Below are positions 1 through 8,831 of a DNA stretch of 64,000 nt, piece by piece. Positions within the stretch are counted from its first letter, which is position 1; the number at the start of each line of letters is the position of its first letter. This DNA comes from Chryseobacterium sp. BLS98 (GTDB lineage Bacteria; Bacteroidota; Bacteroidia; Flavobacteriales; Weeksellaceae), in contig NZ_LFNF01000003.1 in NCBI RefSeq assembly GCF_001045445.1, positions 434,001-498,000 of the forward strand. The letters run 5' to 3'. The notes beneath the pieces are model-generated. The model made no database searches. It was given only the letters and a program-made list of their open reading frames with translations, and was not told the origin of the DNA. A program made the translations under genes and the position numbers.

Positions 1-2
1 AC

Positions 3-242
3 CCTAAATTTAACGCCTGGAAGCTGGAAGAAACCCAGGGAAAAGAGCTTGGAATCTTTGCTATCCGTGAAGATGAAGTTCCGGGTACCCACAGCGTTTA
101 TTACAAAAGCGAAGTAGACGAAATTGAAATAAAGCATACGGCGTTCAACAGAAACGGGTTTGCCCTCGGAGCGGTAGTCGCTGCAGAATGGATCAAAGAC
201 AAAAAAGGAAACTTCACAATGAAGGATGTTTTGGGACTTTAA
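3..242 (+). CDS. dapB: 4-hydroxy-tetrahydrodipicolinate reductase, C-terminal part
   Basis: The open frame enters from the left edge and ends at a TAA at 240-242, so only about the last 79 residues are present. They contain the DapB C-terminal pattern VPGTHSVYY, then KHTAFNR and GFALGAVVAAEWI, and end in MKDVLGL. DapB reduces the dipicolinate precursor with NAD(P)H in the diaminopimelate/lysine pathway, feeding peptidoglycan synthesis in the cytoplasm. The lepB gene follows 134 bp downstream in the same direction. The N-terminal nucleotide-binding half lies outside the window. Confidence 0.85.
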   Translation, partial: PKFNAWKLEETQGKELGIFAIREDEVPGTHSVYYKSEVDEIEIKHTAFNRNGFALGAVVAAEWIKDKKGNFTMKDVLGL

Positions 243-376
243 TTGTAACAAATTCTTTAAATTGCAGACCAATTAAAAAGAAAAATGATGACTAGTAAAT
301 TATAAATAGCAGAATGCTGTAATCATTTATTACTCATCATTTATCATTTATATATTTAGAATAGGCACAAAAAACT

Positions 377-2023
377 ATGAATTATTTTTTAACTTATACA
401 GTATATGTTCTCATTTTGTCTTTACTGATGGGGATTTCCACCTGGAAGCTGTTCAAAAAAATGGGGTACAGCCCCTTATTTGCATTTATACCTTTCTATA
501 ATTACTTTATTATATTAAAGGAAACAAAACATCCGAAATGGTGGGCGATTCTGTCTTACCTTCCGATAGTAGGACCTATTATGATGTCTGTTTTCCATAT
601 TTATTTAATGAAGAAATTTGGAAAAAGTCTGTTTCAAAATCAGCTTCTCACTGTTATTCTGCCATTTATTTACATGGCTACGGTGAACTATTCCAAAGAT
701 GTGGAAATAGAAGATGAAAACGCTGATGATCTCTTCATTACAGACGAAGAAAAAAATGCAAAAAAGAAAGATACATTCATAGGATCTATTACGTTTGCGG
801 TTGTTTTTGCAACCATTATCCACGTTTTTGTAACGCAGCCTTTCGGGATTCCTACAGGATCTATGGAAAGAACACTTCTTGTGGGAGACTTCCTTTTTGT
901 AAACAAATGGAGCTACGGTTACAGAATGCCGATGCGTCCTGTTGCCATACCATTCCTTCAGGGAACCATTATGGATACCGGACAGAAAGGCAATCCAAAA
1001 GATGATCCCAAATCTTACGTAGATGCTATCAAGCTTCCTTATACAAGAATTTTCCAGTTCAGTAAGCCTCAGAAAAATGATGTGGTGGTTTTCAACTATC
1101 CTCAGGATTCTGTGCATACAGCGATCGACAGAAAAGACCCTTACGTTAAAAGATGTGTAGCTGTTGCCGGTGATACTTTTGAAATGAGAGCCGGAAGACT
1201 TTTCGTTAATGGAAAGCCGGAGACCGTTTTAGGCGATCAGGAAGTACAGCACAGATATATTGTAAATACCGGAAGCCAGCTGGATATTCCTGCATTATAT
1301 AACACCTATGGATTCTTGCCTGTACAGGAGATTCAGGCGGAAAAAGGGTATATTTATGCCTTCCAGGGACTAACCGATAAAACCGCCCAGGAAATAAAAC
1401 AGCTTCCCCAGGTAATTGACATGAAAGAGGATGTTACGGCAAAAGGTGAAGCAGCGGTATATTATAAAGATGAAGCCAAAACAAAAATAGATACTACACA
1501 GTCTATCTTCCCGATCAACAAACCTTGGAACCAGGACTGGTACGGTCCTTTGAAGATTCCTAAAAAAGGAGATGTAGTAGCCATAAACAGCGAAACACTT
1601 CCGATGTATCAGTGGATCATTTCTGAGTATGAACACAACAGCCTTCAGAAAAGCAACGGAAAAATTCTGATCAACGGGAAAGAAGCCAGTCAGTATACCA
1701 TCCAGCAGGACTATTATATGATGGTAGGGGATAACAGGGACGCTTCACTGGATGCAAGATTCTTCGGTTTTGTTCCGGAAGAAAATATTGTAGGAAAACC
1801 AATGTTCACATGGATGAGCCTTCAGGGGGCATTCAAGGACAGCAGCTCTTCTTACCAGGCTCCGTTTAAGATCCGTTGGGAGAGAATGTTTAAAGCAACC
1901 AATACAGGTGAAGCCAATAAAACTTCATATTGGTGGATCGCTGCAATGATCCTTATATTATTCTTTGGTTGGGAGTATTTCATGAAATTATTCAGAAAGA
2001 AAAAAACAGAAGACGAATTATAA
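377..2023 (+). CDS. lepB: Signal peptidase I
   Basis: This inner-membrane serine protease cleaves signal peptides from secreted proteins. At 548 residues it is far longer than the E. coli enzyme. Two or three membrane segments fill residues 1-105, and another lies at about 135-155. The catalytic serine is S162 in GIPTGSMERT and the general-base lysine is K258 in DPYVKRCVAVAGD. The GDNRDASLDAR box is near residue 461. A long insert separates the catalytic regions (about residues 265-440), and a C-terminal membrane helix (about 520-540) is followed by a basic tail. Large inserts are usual in the flavobacterial enzyme. A strong terminator follows the stop codon. Confidence 0.93.
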   Translation: MNYFLTYTVYVLILSLLMGISTWKLFKKMGYSPLFAFIPFYNYFIILKETKHPKWWAILSYLPIVGPIMMSVFHIYLMKKFGKSLFQNQLLTVILPFIYMATVNYSKDVEIEDENADDLFITDEEKNAKKKDTFIGSITFAVVFATIIHVFVTQPFGIPTGSMERTLLVGDFLFVNKWSYGYRMPMRPVAIPFLQGTIMDTGQKGNPKDDPKSYVDAIKLPYTRIFQFSKPQKNDVVVFNYPQDSVHTAIDRKDPYVKRCVAVAGDTFEMRAGRLFVNGKPETVLGDQEVQHRYIVNTGSQLDIPALYNTYGFLPVQEIQAEKGYIYAFQGLTDKTAQEIKQLPQVIDMKEDVTAKGEAAVYYKDEAKTKIDTTQSIFPINKPWNQDWYGPLKIPKKGDVVAINSETLPMYQWIISEYEHNSLQKSNGKILINGKEASQYTIQQDYYMMVGDNRDASLDARFFGFVPEENIVGKPMFTWMSLQGAFKDSSSSYQAPFKIRWERMFKATNTGEANKTSYWWIAAMILILFFGWEYFMKLFRKKKTEDEL

Positions 2024-2043
2024 CTAAATTTAAAATTAAAATA

Positions 2044-2075
2044 AAATGAAGTATTTGAAAAAATACTTCATTTTT
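2044..2075 (+). terminator. Rho-independent terminator after lepB
   Basis: A perfect 13-bp stem (2044-2056 with 2061-2073) around the loop GAAA ends in a T-run. It stops immediately before the start codons of the next gene, which is unusual (see findings). Confidence 0.8.
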
Positions 2076-2077
2076 AT

Positions 2078-2701
2078 ATGATGAATATGACAAATGTATT
2101 ATTGCCGGTATTTTATATGCCTCCGGTTTCATGGTTTTCAGTGTTTTTAAATCCTGAAAATGAGATTATATTTGAACAGTATGAAAACTTTCCGAAACAG
2201 ACCTATAGAAACAGAACCAATATCTACGGGGCAAACGGGAAGCTTTCCCTGATCATTCCCATCAACCATAATGGTAAAAGAGAATATAAAGACATCGAAA
2301 TTTCTTACAGGGAAGACTGGAGAAACCTGCATTGGAAATCCATCAAAACAGCCTATCAGAGTTCTCCATATTTTGAATATTATGAAGATAAATTCAGGAA
2401 AATATATGATCTGAAAGAAAAATTTCTCCTTGATTTCAACCTGAAAGGACTGGAAGTTATTCAGCAGATCCTTAAAACAGAAAAGGCACAGTCTTTGAAT
2501 AAAGAATATATCAAAAATCCTGAAAGCATTAATTTCAGAGAGAAATTTTCGGCTAAACTTCCTTCTGAATTTCAAATGGAAGAATATTACCAGACTTTCT
2601 CTGATAAACTGGGATTTTTGGAAGATTTGTCGGTTCTGGATCTTATTTGTAACAAAGGCCCCGAATCTCTGACTTATATAAAAAGTATTAAACAATTATA
2701 A
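2078..2701 (+). CDS. WbqC-like family protein
   Basis: A protein of about 207 residues resembling the WbqC-like family: N-terminal VLLPVFYMPPVSWF, IPINHNGKR, then YREDWRNLHWKSIKTAYQSS and FEYYEDKF. Members occur in polysaccharide loci and in flavobacterial chromosomes, and their biochemical role is not settled. No signal peptide is visible, so it is probably cytoplasmic. In-frame ATGs lie at 2078, 2081 and 2087; the third gives the N-terminus closest to the family pattern. The gene begins within a few bases of the lepB terminator, so its own promoter is not evident. Confidence 0.75.
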   Translation: MMNMTNVLLPVFYMPPVSWFSVFLNPENEIIFEQYENFPKQTYRNRTNIYGANGKLSLIIPINHNGKREYKDIEISYREDWRNLHWKSIKTAYQSSPYFEYYEDKFRKIYDLKEKFLLDFNLKGLEVIQQILKTEKAQSLNKEYIKNPESINFREKFSAKLPSEFQMEEYYQTFSDKLGFLEDLSVLDLICNKGPESLTYIKSIKQL

Positions 2702-2777
2702 TATGGAAGGGCCATTAACCGGAAATGATCCAATCAATTGGCAATGACATATGACCTTAAAAAATAAGTATCAACAT

Positions 2778-4460
2778 ATGAAAAAGGTATTATTAGCTGC
2801 TGTTTTTCTGGCAGGTTTTAGTTTCTCTTACGCTCAGGAATCTCAGGCGAAGAGCATTGATCCTAAAGAAGATAAAGATCTTATGACCTGGTATCATAAA
2901 GATTTTTCTACCTCTAAAGTATACGGAGTAAATACGGCGAACGCATATAAATATTTGGAATCCAAAGGCCTTAAGCCAAAAACTGTTGTAGTAGGGGTTC
3001 TGGATAGCGGTGTTCAGGTAGACCACCCGGGTCTTGTTAAAAATATCTGGTCAAATCCCAATGAAGTTCCCGGAAACGGAAAAGATGATGATGGAAATGG
3101 ATATATCGACGATATCCATGGCTGGAATTTTATCGGCGGAAAAAACGGGGATATTGATATCGACAATATGGAGGTAACAAGAGTTGTTTCTAAATACAAA
3201 CCCGTTTTCGAAGGAGACGACTCTGCAAAAAACAAAGCCAACCAGGCAAAAATGCCGGAGGAGTTTGCCATGTACATGAAGTCTAAAGAGCTTTTCACTA
3301 AAAAAAGTGTAGAGGCAAAGCAGAACCTTCAGACCTATACCATGATCAACACTCTCATCCCGAATATGGTAAAACTGTTAGGAGGTAAGCCTGTTACGGC
3401 AGAAACTATTAATGCAATTAAACCTCCGACGGACCAGAAAGATGCTATTGCTCTTAATATTTTGGGACAGGTTTCTCAAAGCCCTGAATTCAAAGGGAAA
3501 TCTTCAGCAGATTTCGAAAAACTGATGAAAGAGCAGATGAAAGAAGCTATCGACCATTTTGCACCACAATCCAAGCAGTACGATTTGAGTTATGATCCGA
3601 GAAAAGAAATCGTTGGTGATAACTATGATGATTATTCCGAAAAAAATTACGGGAATAATGATTATGAAGGACCGGATGCGGAGCACGGGACACATGTTGC
3701 AGGAATCATTGCCGGACTTCCTCAGGGAAAAGAAATACAATATGGGGTAGCTTCCAAAATAGCTAAAATTATGTCTGTAAGAACCGTTCCAAACGGTGAT
3801 GAAAGAGATAAAGACGTTGCCAACGCCATCAGATATGCAGTTGATAACGGTGCTAAAGTATTGAATATGAGCTTCGGAAAACCGGTTTCTCCTGGTAAAA
3901 ATGTGGTATGGGATGCCTTTAAGTATGCTGAAGACAAGGGAGTTCTTTTGGTAAAAGCAGCCGGTAACGAAAATGAAGATGTGGCTGAGCATCTTGCTTA
4001 CCCTACCAACTTTAAAAATGTAGCAGATGAAAAACCATTTGTAAACAACGTATTGGTTGTAGGGGCAAGTACCAACAGAAATAATGAGCTTAGAGCAAGT
4101 TTCTCCAACTACAATAAGAAAATGGTAAACGTTTTTGCACCAGGGGAAGAAATCTATTCTACAGTTCCTAAAAACGAATACAAATACCTTCAGGGAACTT
4201 CTATGGCATCGCCGGTGGTAGCCGGAGCCGCAGCTGTATTATTGGCTTATATGCCTAATCTGAAGCCTTACCAGGTCATTGAAGCATTGGTGAAAAGCAG
4301 TAATCCTAATGCAGATAATAAATTCCCGGACTATTCTCAGGCTGGAGGAGTGATCGATCTTCAGAAAGCGGCAGAATATGCTTATACCAACTTTTATGAT
4401 GGTAAATCATCAAGTAATGCCAAACCTGCGAAATCCGTAAAAAAGGCTGTTAAAAAATAA
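2778..4460 (+). CDS. Secreted S8 family serine peptidase (subtilase)
   Basis: A 560-residue subtilisin-family protease with a signal peptide ending near FSYAQ. Counting from the ATG at 2778, the catalytic triad is D76 (VGVLDSGVQVDH), H303 (EHGTHVAGIIAG) and S475 (GTSMASPVVAG), with oxyanion N397 (AAGNENED). About 225 residues separate the Asp and His boxes, where a classical subtilisin has about 30; this insert is common in Bacteroidota subtilases. An upstream ATG at 2751 is in frame, but 2778 opens directly onto MKK and the hydrophobic signal. The C-terminus ends in a lysine-rich tail with no obvious type IX sorting domain. Probably periplasmic or secreted. Confidence 0.92.
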   Translation: MKKVLLAAVFLAGFSFSYAQESQAKSIDPKEDKDLMTWYHKDFSTSKVYGVNTANAYKYLESKGLKPKTVVVGVLDSGVQVDHPGLVKNIWSNPNEVPGNGKDDDGNGYIDDIHGWNFIGGKNGDIDIDNMEVTRVVSKYKPVFEGDDSAKNKANQAKMPEEFAMYMKSKELFTKKSVEAKQNLQTYTMINTLIPNMVKLLGGKPVTAETINAIKPPTDQKDAIALNILGQVSQSPEFKGKSSADFEKLMKEQMKEAIDHFAPQSKQYDLSYDPRKEIVGDNYDDYSEKNYGNNDYEGPDAEHGTHVAGIIAGLPQGKEIQYGVASKIAKIMSVRTVPNGDERDKDVANAIRYAVDNGAKVLNMSFGKPVSPGKNVVWDAFKYAEDKGVLLVKAAGNENEDVAEHLAYPTNFKNVADEKPFVNNVLVVGASTNRNNELRASFSNYNKKMVNVFAPGEEIYSTVPKNEYKYLQGTSMASPVVAGAAAVLLAYMPNLKPYQVIEALVKSSNPNADNKFPDYSQAGGVIDLQKAAEYAYTNFYDGKSSSNAKPAKSVKKAVKK

Positions 4461-4493
4461 TATATCTCCCTGTATATAAGGAGAAAGCATTTA

Positions 4494-4519
4494 AAGTCCG
4501 AAATTTTCGGACTTTTTTT
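4494..4519 (+). terminator. Terminator after the subtilase gene
   Basis: A self-complementary AAGTCCGAAA/TTTCGGACTT hairpin is followed by a run of T residues. Confidence 0.8.
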
Positions 4520-4585
4520 ATTTTTATTATTCAATTTGGCACGGTTTTTTGTAACTTTATAAATAACAAAATAATAAACAACAAA

Positions 4586-5077
4586 ATGAAAAAGTTACTA
4601 CTTGCAGGGATGATCGGAACATCACTTTTTGCAGTGTCTTGTTCCTCAGTGAAAAAAGCAGAAACATCACAAAACCAGAGAGTCGAATACCTGAAATTAA
4701 AAGGTGATTGGCAAATTGTAAGTGTAGATTATGAAAAAGGGTTTAAAATCAAGCCTTTTGATGAAGGAGCAGATGCTCAGTGTTTTGTAGGAAGTCATTG
4801 GAGATTAATTCCAAATAACTACACCGGTGCCTATACTTTAAACGGAGGTGGAGCTTGCCCAAGCCTTACACAGCCAATCAAATTTGAAGTAAAAGACGGC
4901 AATACTTTCCTGTTTAAAAAAATCGCTGCGGGAACAAAAGCTAAGCAAAATACTGTAGGATACTCTTTAACAATCACTAATCAGTCTACAGACCAGTTTT
5001 CACTTGTACAGAACGTTCCTTTCGACGGAAGCACAGTGCAGGTTGTTTACAACTTCCAGAGAACAGGAATGAAATAA
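4586..5077 (+). CDS. Lipocalin-like lipoprotein
   Basis: A 163-residue predicted lipoprotein. The signal peptide ends in a lipobox FAVSC with the lipidated Cys at position 19. The mature part starts with a spacer, then LKLKGDWQIVSVDYEKGF, which resembles the first strand of lipocalin-like domains. Further on are paired cysteines (C46 in DAQCF and C71 in GACPS). The ligand is unknown. It sits 26 bp before an OmpA-domain lipoprotein in the same direction, so the two may be co-transcribed envelope proteins. Confidence 0.7.
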   Translation: MKKLLLAGMIGTSLFAVSCSSVKKAETSQNQRVEYLKLKGDWQIVSVDYEKGFKIKPFDEGADAQCFVGSHWRLIPNNYTGAYTLNGGGACPSLTQPIKFEVKDGNTFLFKKIAAGTKAKQNTVGYSLTITNQSTDQFSLVQNVPFDGSTVQVVYNFQRTGMK

Positions 5078-5103
5078 TTTATCAACATATAAAGATTAAA
5101 AAA

Positions 5104-5793
5104 ATGAAATTTACTAAAACATATATAGGAGCTCTATTCTTATCATCAGCATTATTATTAACCAGCTGTGAAGCGGTTCAGAATTCTAACCACCAGCAGA
5201 GAGGTACAGCAGTAGGTGTTGCATCCGGAGCTGTCATCGGGGGTATTCTGGGGAATAATGTAGGTAAAGGTAAAAATGCAGCTCTAGGAGCAGTGCTTGG
5301 GGGGATTATCGGTGGTGTTGCAGGTAACGTGATTGGTAATAAAATGGATAAGCAGGCTAAGGAGATCAAAGAAACTTTACCGGGAGCTGAAGTAGAAAGA
5401 GTAGGAGATGGTATTAAGATTACCATGAACGAAAGCATTGTGAACTTCGCTTTTGACTCTTCAAATCTTACTTCTACCGCTCAGGCAAACCTTGATAAAT
5501 TGGCAAAAGTACTTGTTGATAACCCGGATACCAATATCAATATCTATGGTCACACAGACAGTAAAGGTACAGATGCTTACAACCTGTCTCTTTCACAAAG
5601 AAGAGCAGATGCAGTAAAAGCTTATCTTTCAGGAAAAGGAATTGCATCCAGCAGAATGATTACTAAAGGAGAAGGAGAAGCTATGCCGGTGGCTAGCAAC
5701 GATACAGAAGAAGGAAGAGCTAAAAACAGAAGAGTGGAATTTGCCATTACTGCTAATGAGAAAATGATTAATGATGCTCAGCAAGGGCAGTAA
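5104..5793 (+). CDS. OmpA family lipoprotein with glycine-zipper domain
   Basis: A 229-residue envelope protein. The lipobox is LLTSC (Cys22). A glycine-zipper stretch follows (about residues 38-80, repeated GxxxG such as VIGGILGNNVGKG). Residues about 105-225 form an OmpA C-terminal peptidoglycan-binding domain with NFAFDSSNLT, NINIYGHTDSKGTDAYN and the LSQRRADAVK...NRRVEF signature. It probably tethers the outer membrane to peptidoglycan, as YiaD/Pal-type proteins do. A terminator follows, closing a possible two-gene unit with the upstream lipoprotein. Confidence 0.9.
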   Translation: MKFTKTYIGALFLSSALLLTSCEAVQNSNHQQRGTAVGVASGAVIGGILGNNVGKGKNAALGAVLGGIIGGVAGNVIGNKMDKQAKEIKETLPGAEVERVGDGIKITMNESIVNFAFDSSNLTSTAQANLDKLAKVLVDNPDTNINIYGHTDSKGTDAYNLSLSQRRADAVKAYLSGKGIASSRMITKGEGEAMPVASNDTEEGRAKNRRVEFAITANEKMINDAQQGQ

Positions 5794-5822
5794 TTAATTT
5801 TATATAAATATTTTCGTAAAAG

Positions 5823-5844
5823 ACCGCCTCGGCGGTTTTTTTTG
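5823..5844 (+). terminator. Terminator after the OmpA-family gene
   Basis: The stem ACCGCC/GGCGGT has a 2-nt loop as drawn (effectively a tetraloop with a shortened stem) and runs into eight T residues. Confidence 0.8.
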
Positions 5845-5898
5845 TATTTTTATGGTGTAAATTTTGAATTCCCTATTTTTGTAACCGAAATAGCATAA

Positions 5899-6786
5899 AT
5901 GAAGAAATATCTTAAACTCCTCCGTGTGGAGCAATGGGTGAAAAACCTTTTTGTTTTTGTTCCCTTGTTCTTTTCCGGAAACATTACAAATGTAGACTTA
6001 CTTACGAAAAGCATTTTTGCTTTTATTATTTTTTCCCTTGCAGCAAGTGTGGTTTATATTCTTAATGACTATAACGATATAGAAGCAGATAGAAAACACC
6101 CTGAAAAAAGAAGACGGCCTCTTGCAAGCGGAGCTATCTCAAAATCCAAGGCCATAGGAATTCTCACAGGGCTTGTTATCATTGATGTTGCGCTGGTATT
6201 CCTTGCCCAGCTTTATTTTTTTGAGCCTTTATGGAAGTTTGCTACAATTATCGGGCTTTATATTGTGATGAATCTGGCATATACCTTCAGGCTTAAGCAT
6301 GTACCGATTATTGATATTTTTATTATTGCTTTAGGTTTTGTATTCAGAGTTTTAGCTGGAGGATACATTACGGGGATTGGGATTTCACAATGGGCAATAT
6401 TACTTACTTTTGTACTTGCCCTTGTTTTAGCTATTGGAAAAAGGAGAGGAGAGCTTATCAATGCCCAGGTTTCCGGTAAAACCAGGAAGGCGCTGGATGG
6501 GTACAATGTACAGTTTGCAGACATTGCCCTGTCTATTTCAGTGACACTGGCTATTGTCTGTTATCTGATGTTTACCCTTTCCCCTGAAGTTCAGGCAAGA
6601 TTCCATGAAAGAGTTTTTTATACCGTCATCTTTGTAGTTTTTGCATTCTTAAGATACCTGCAGCAGACATTGGTATACAACAGAACAGAATCTCCTACGA
6701 AAATTGTGTACAGAGACCGGTATATTCAGATCACTTTAATACTTTGGGTAGCTGCCTTTTTAATCCAGATTTATTTTAAAAAATGA
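5899..6786 (+). CDS. Polyprenyl-phosphate phosphoribosyltransferase (UbiA family, Rv3806c-like)
   Basis: A 295-residue integral membrane prenyltransferase with about eight or nine hydrophobic segments. The Asp-rich motif ND-x2-D-x3-DR-x-HP-x-KR-x-RP lies at residues 56-74 (N56, D57, D60, D64, R65). This spacing and the HPEKRRRP ending match the decaprenyl-phosphate phosphoribosyltransferase branch of UbiA rather than the quinone enzymes. It would transfer 5-phosphoribosyl from PRPP to a lipid phosphate. The stop overlaps the next start (ATGA). The neighbours encode the following steps of the same pathway, which is the strongest support for this substrate. A -7-like TATTTTTG at 5874-5881 may be its promoter. 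The chain length of the lipid is unknown. Confidence 0.85.
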   Translation: MKKYLKLLRVEQWVKNLFVFVPLFFSGNITNVDLLTKSIFAFIIFSLAASVVYILNDYNDIEADRKHPEKRRRPLASGAISKSKAIGILTGLVIIDVALVFLAQLYFFEPLWKFATIIGLYIVMNLAYTFRLKHVPIIDIFIIALGFVFRVLAGGYITGIGISQWAILLTFVLALVLAIGKRRGELINAQVSGKTRKALDGYNVQFADIALSISVTLAIVCYLMFTLSPEVQARFHERVFYTVIFVVFAFLRYLQQTLVYNRTESPTKIVYRDRYIQITLILWVAAFLIQIYFKK

Positions 6787-8102
6787 AGCCGAATTTCATA
6801 CAGAAAGTTACCAACTGGGGCAATTTCCCGGTGGTAGAGAAAGAAATGAGATCTGAGGACAGCTTCAAAAAAATAAAAGAATTTGTACTCAGTCATAACG
6901 AAATTATTGCCAGAGGCAATGGAAGATGCTACGGTGATGCTTCCCTGGGAGAAACCATATTTTCTACCAAAAAACTGAACAAATTTATCAGTTTCGACCG
7001 TCTTAACGGGATTATCGAATGTGAATCCGGCGTTTTGCTTTCAGATATACTTGAAATCTCGGTTCCACAAGGCTATTTTTTGTATGTAACACCGGGAACC
7101 AAATTTATTTCGGTAGGAGGGGCAATTGCTTCTGATGTTCACGGTAAAAACCATCATGCAGAGGGCTGTTTTTCAGAATATGTGACTGAATTTAAACTGA
7201 TGACCGAAAATGGAGATATCATCACATGCTCCAGAGAGGAAAATTCAGATAAATTCTGGGCTACCATTGGAGGAATGGGGCTTACCGGAATTATCCTTAC
7301 TGTAAAATTTAAACTTAAAAATATACAATCCGCCTACATTCGTCAGGAAAGCATAAAAGCAGAGAATCTGGATGAAATTTTCAGGCTCTTTGAAGAAAGC
7401 GAAAGCTGGACGTATACAGTGGCCTGGATCGATTGTCTTCAGAAAGGCAAAAACTTAGGAAGAAGTATTTTAATGAGAGGTGAACACGCTTTTCAGCATG
7501 AACTTCCTCAAAATCTTGCGAAACAGCCGCTAAGACTGAAGAAGAAGCTACAGCCTACAGTTCCTTTTTATTTTCCAGGCTTTGTCCTGAATGCTTTGAC
7601 AGTGAAAATCTTCAACCTCCTGTATTATAAAAAGCAGACTAAAAAAGAAGTTAAATCGTTCATTGATTACGAAACATTTTTCTATCCCTTAGATGCCATT
7701 ACTGACTGGAATAAAATCTACGGGAAATCAGGATTCATCCAGTACCAGATGGTCATCCCGAAAGAAGCAGGTAAAGAAGGAATGAAGCAAATCCTGGAAA
7801 CCATTGCTGCAAGTGGCAACGGATCGTTCCTGGCGGTTTTAAAGCTATTCGGAAAAAATAATCCTGAGGCTTATAATTCATTTCCGTTCGAAGGATATAC
7901 TCTGGCACTTGATTTTAAGGTCAACTCTAAACTGAAAAAATTGGTGGATAAATTGGATGATATTGTACAGCAATTCGGAGGAAGGATCTATCTTACCAAA
8001 GACAGCATGAGCAGATCTTCGCTTACCAATTACCTTAAGAATATTCAAAGTTCAAAATTTGTGTCTTTACAGCACAAAAGAATCATAAACAACAATTCAT
8101 AA
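6783..8102 (+). CDS. dprE1: Decaprenylphosphoryl-beta-D-ribose 2'-oxidase homologue (DprE1-like)
   Basis: A 439-residue FAD oxidoreductase of the vanillyl-alcohol oxidase fold. The FAD-binding segment holds ARGNGRCYGDAS (Y50 corresponds to mycobacterial Y60), SVGGAIASDVHGKNHH (H120 corresponds to H132) and GGMGLTGII. Near the C-terminus IYLTKDS places K406 at the catalytic K418 position. The residue at the mycobacterial Cys387 position is alanine (A375, in GYTLALDF). The enzyme would oxidise the ribose C2' of polyprenyl-phosphoryl ribose to a keto intermediate. It overlaps the UbiA gene by 4 bp and the next gene by 1 bp, so translational coupling is likely. Confidence 0.88.
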   Translation: MKPNFIQKVTNWGNFPVVEKEMRSEDSFKKIKEFVLSHNEIIARGNGRCYGDASLGETIFSTKKLNKFISFDRLNGIIECESGVLLSDILEISVPQGYFLYVTPGTKFISVGGAIASDVHGKNHHAEGCFSEYVTEFKLMTENGDIITCSREENSDKFWATIGGMGLTGIILTVKFKLKNIQSAYIRQESIKAENLDEIFRLFEESESWTYTVAWIDCLQKGKNLGRSILMRGEHAFQHELPQNLAKQPLRLKKKLQPTVPFYFPGFVLNALTVKIFNLLYYKKQTKKEVKSFIDYETFFYPLDAITDWNKIYGKSGFIQYQMVIPKEAGKEGMKQILETIAASGNGSFLAVLKLFGKNNPEAYNSFPFEGYTLALDFKVNSKLKKLVDKLDDIVQQFGGRIYLTKDSMSRSSLTNYLKNIQSSKFVSLQHKRIINNNS

Positions 8103-8827
8103 TGATAGTTCTGGGAAGTACGTCTGAAGTGGCACAGGCATTTGTGGAAAAAGCCCTGCAGGAAGGCGAAAAGTTTGAAAGAATATATCTCTTTACTTCA
8201 AGTAGGGAAACAACGGAAAGATTCGCAAGACACATTGATGTAAAGTTTCTGCAGCAGTCTGAAGTCATTGAAATTGATCTGATGAAAGAGATTGATTACA
8301 ATAAATTTGATCATGTCAGTTCAAATGTATTATTTTGTGCTGCAGGATATTTGGGAGATGGTACGGAGGAAGGTCTTTATGATAACAGGAATACAGAAAA
8401 GATTATTAATATCAATTATTCGAAGCTGGTTCCCGTGATGAACTTTTTTGCTCAGAAATTTGAAAGCAGAAGGTCAGGAACAATTATCGGGCTATCATCG
8501 GTAGCAGGAGACCGTGGGAGACAGAGTAATTTTATCTACGGAAGTGCAAAAGCAGCTTTTACGGCTTATCTTAGTGGGCTCCGTAATTACCTTTTTGATA
8601 AAAAAGTACATGTTCTTACCGTAAAACCGGGTTTTATGGCCACAAAAATGACGGAAGGGCTGCCTTTGAATCCTAAACTGACCGCAACCCCGAAACAAGC
8701 AGCAGACTGTATTTATAAAGCTTTCAAAAAGCGGAAGAATGTTGCCTATGTATTGCCGGTTTGGGGTATTATAATGATGATCATCAGAAATATCCCTGAA
8801 TTTATATTTAAAAAATTAAAGCTTTAG
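8102..8827 (+). CDS. dprE2: Decaprenylphosphoryl-2-keto-ribose reductase homologue (DprE2-like SDR)
   Basis: A 241-residue short-chain dehydrogenase. The nucleotide-binding start is MIVLGSTSEVAQAF. The catalytic set is S133 (LSSVAGDRG), Y146 and K150 (IYGSAK). It would reduce the 2-keto intermediate made by the preceding enzyme, giving polyprenyl-phosphoryl-D-arabinose, a donor for D-arabinofuranose. A hydrophobic C-terminal stretch (about residues 220-240) could associate with the membrane. Its start codon overlaps the stop of the DprE1-like gene (TAATG). The SDR fold alone is generic; the assignment rests on the adjacent DprE1. Confidence 0.83.
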   Translation: MIVLGSTSEVAQAFVEKALQEGEKFERIYLFTSSRETTERFARHIDVKFLQQSEVIEIDLMKEIDYNKFDHVSSNVLFCAAGYLGDGTEEGLYDNRNTEKIININYSKLVPVMNFFAQKFESRRSGTIIGLSSVAGDRGRQSNFIYGSAKAAFTAYLSGLRNYLFDKKVHVLTVKPGFMATKMTEGLPLNPKLTATPKQAADCIYKAFKKRKNVAYVLPVWGIIMMIIRNIPEFIFKKLKL

Positions 8828-8831
8828 TAAA

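Noticed and set aside
301..360. ATCATTTATCA-type repeats, also seen near 47520-47560, considered as a CRISPR-like or iterated element
   Set aside because: The units are short, degenerate and AT-only, with no regular spacing or unique spacers. They may be simple low-complexity DNA.
4535..4560. Possible promoter (TTTG and TAACTTTA) before the lipocalin-like lipoprotein gene
   Set aside because: The spacing is only about 13 nt rather than about 19 and the last base of the -7 element does not match.
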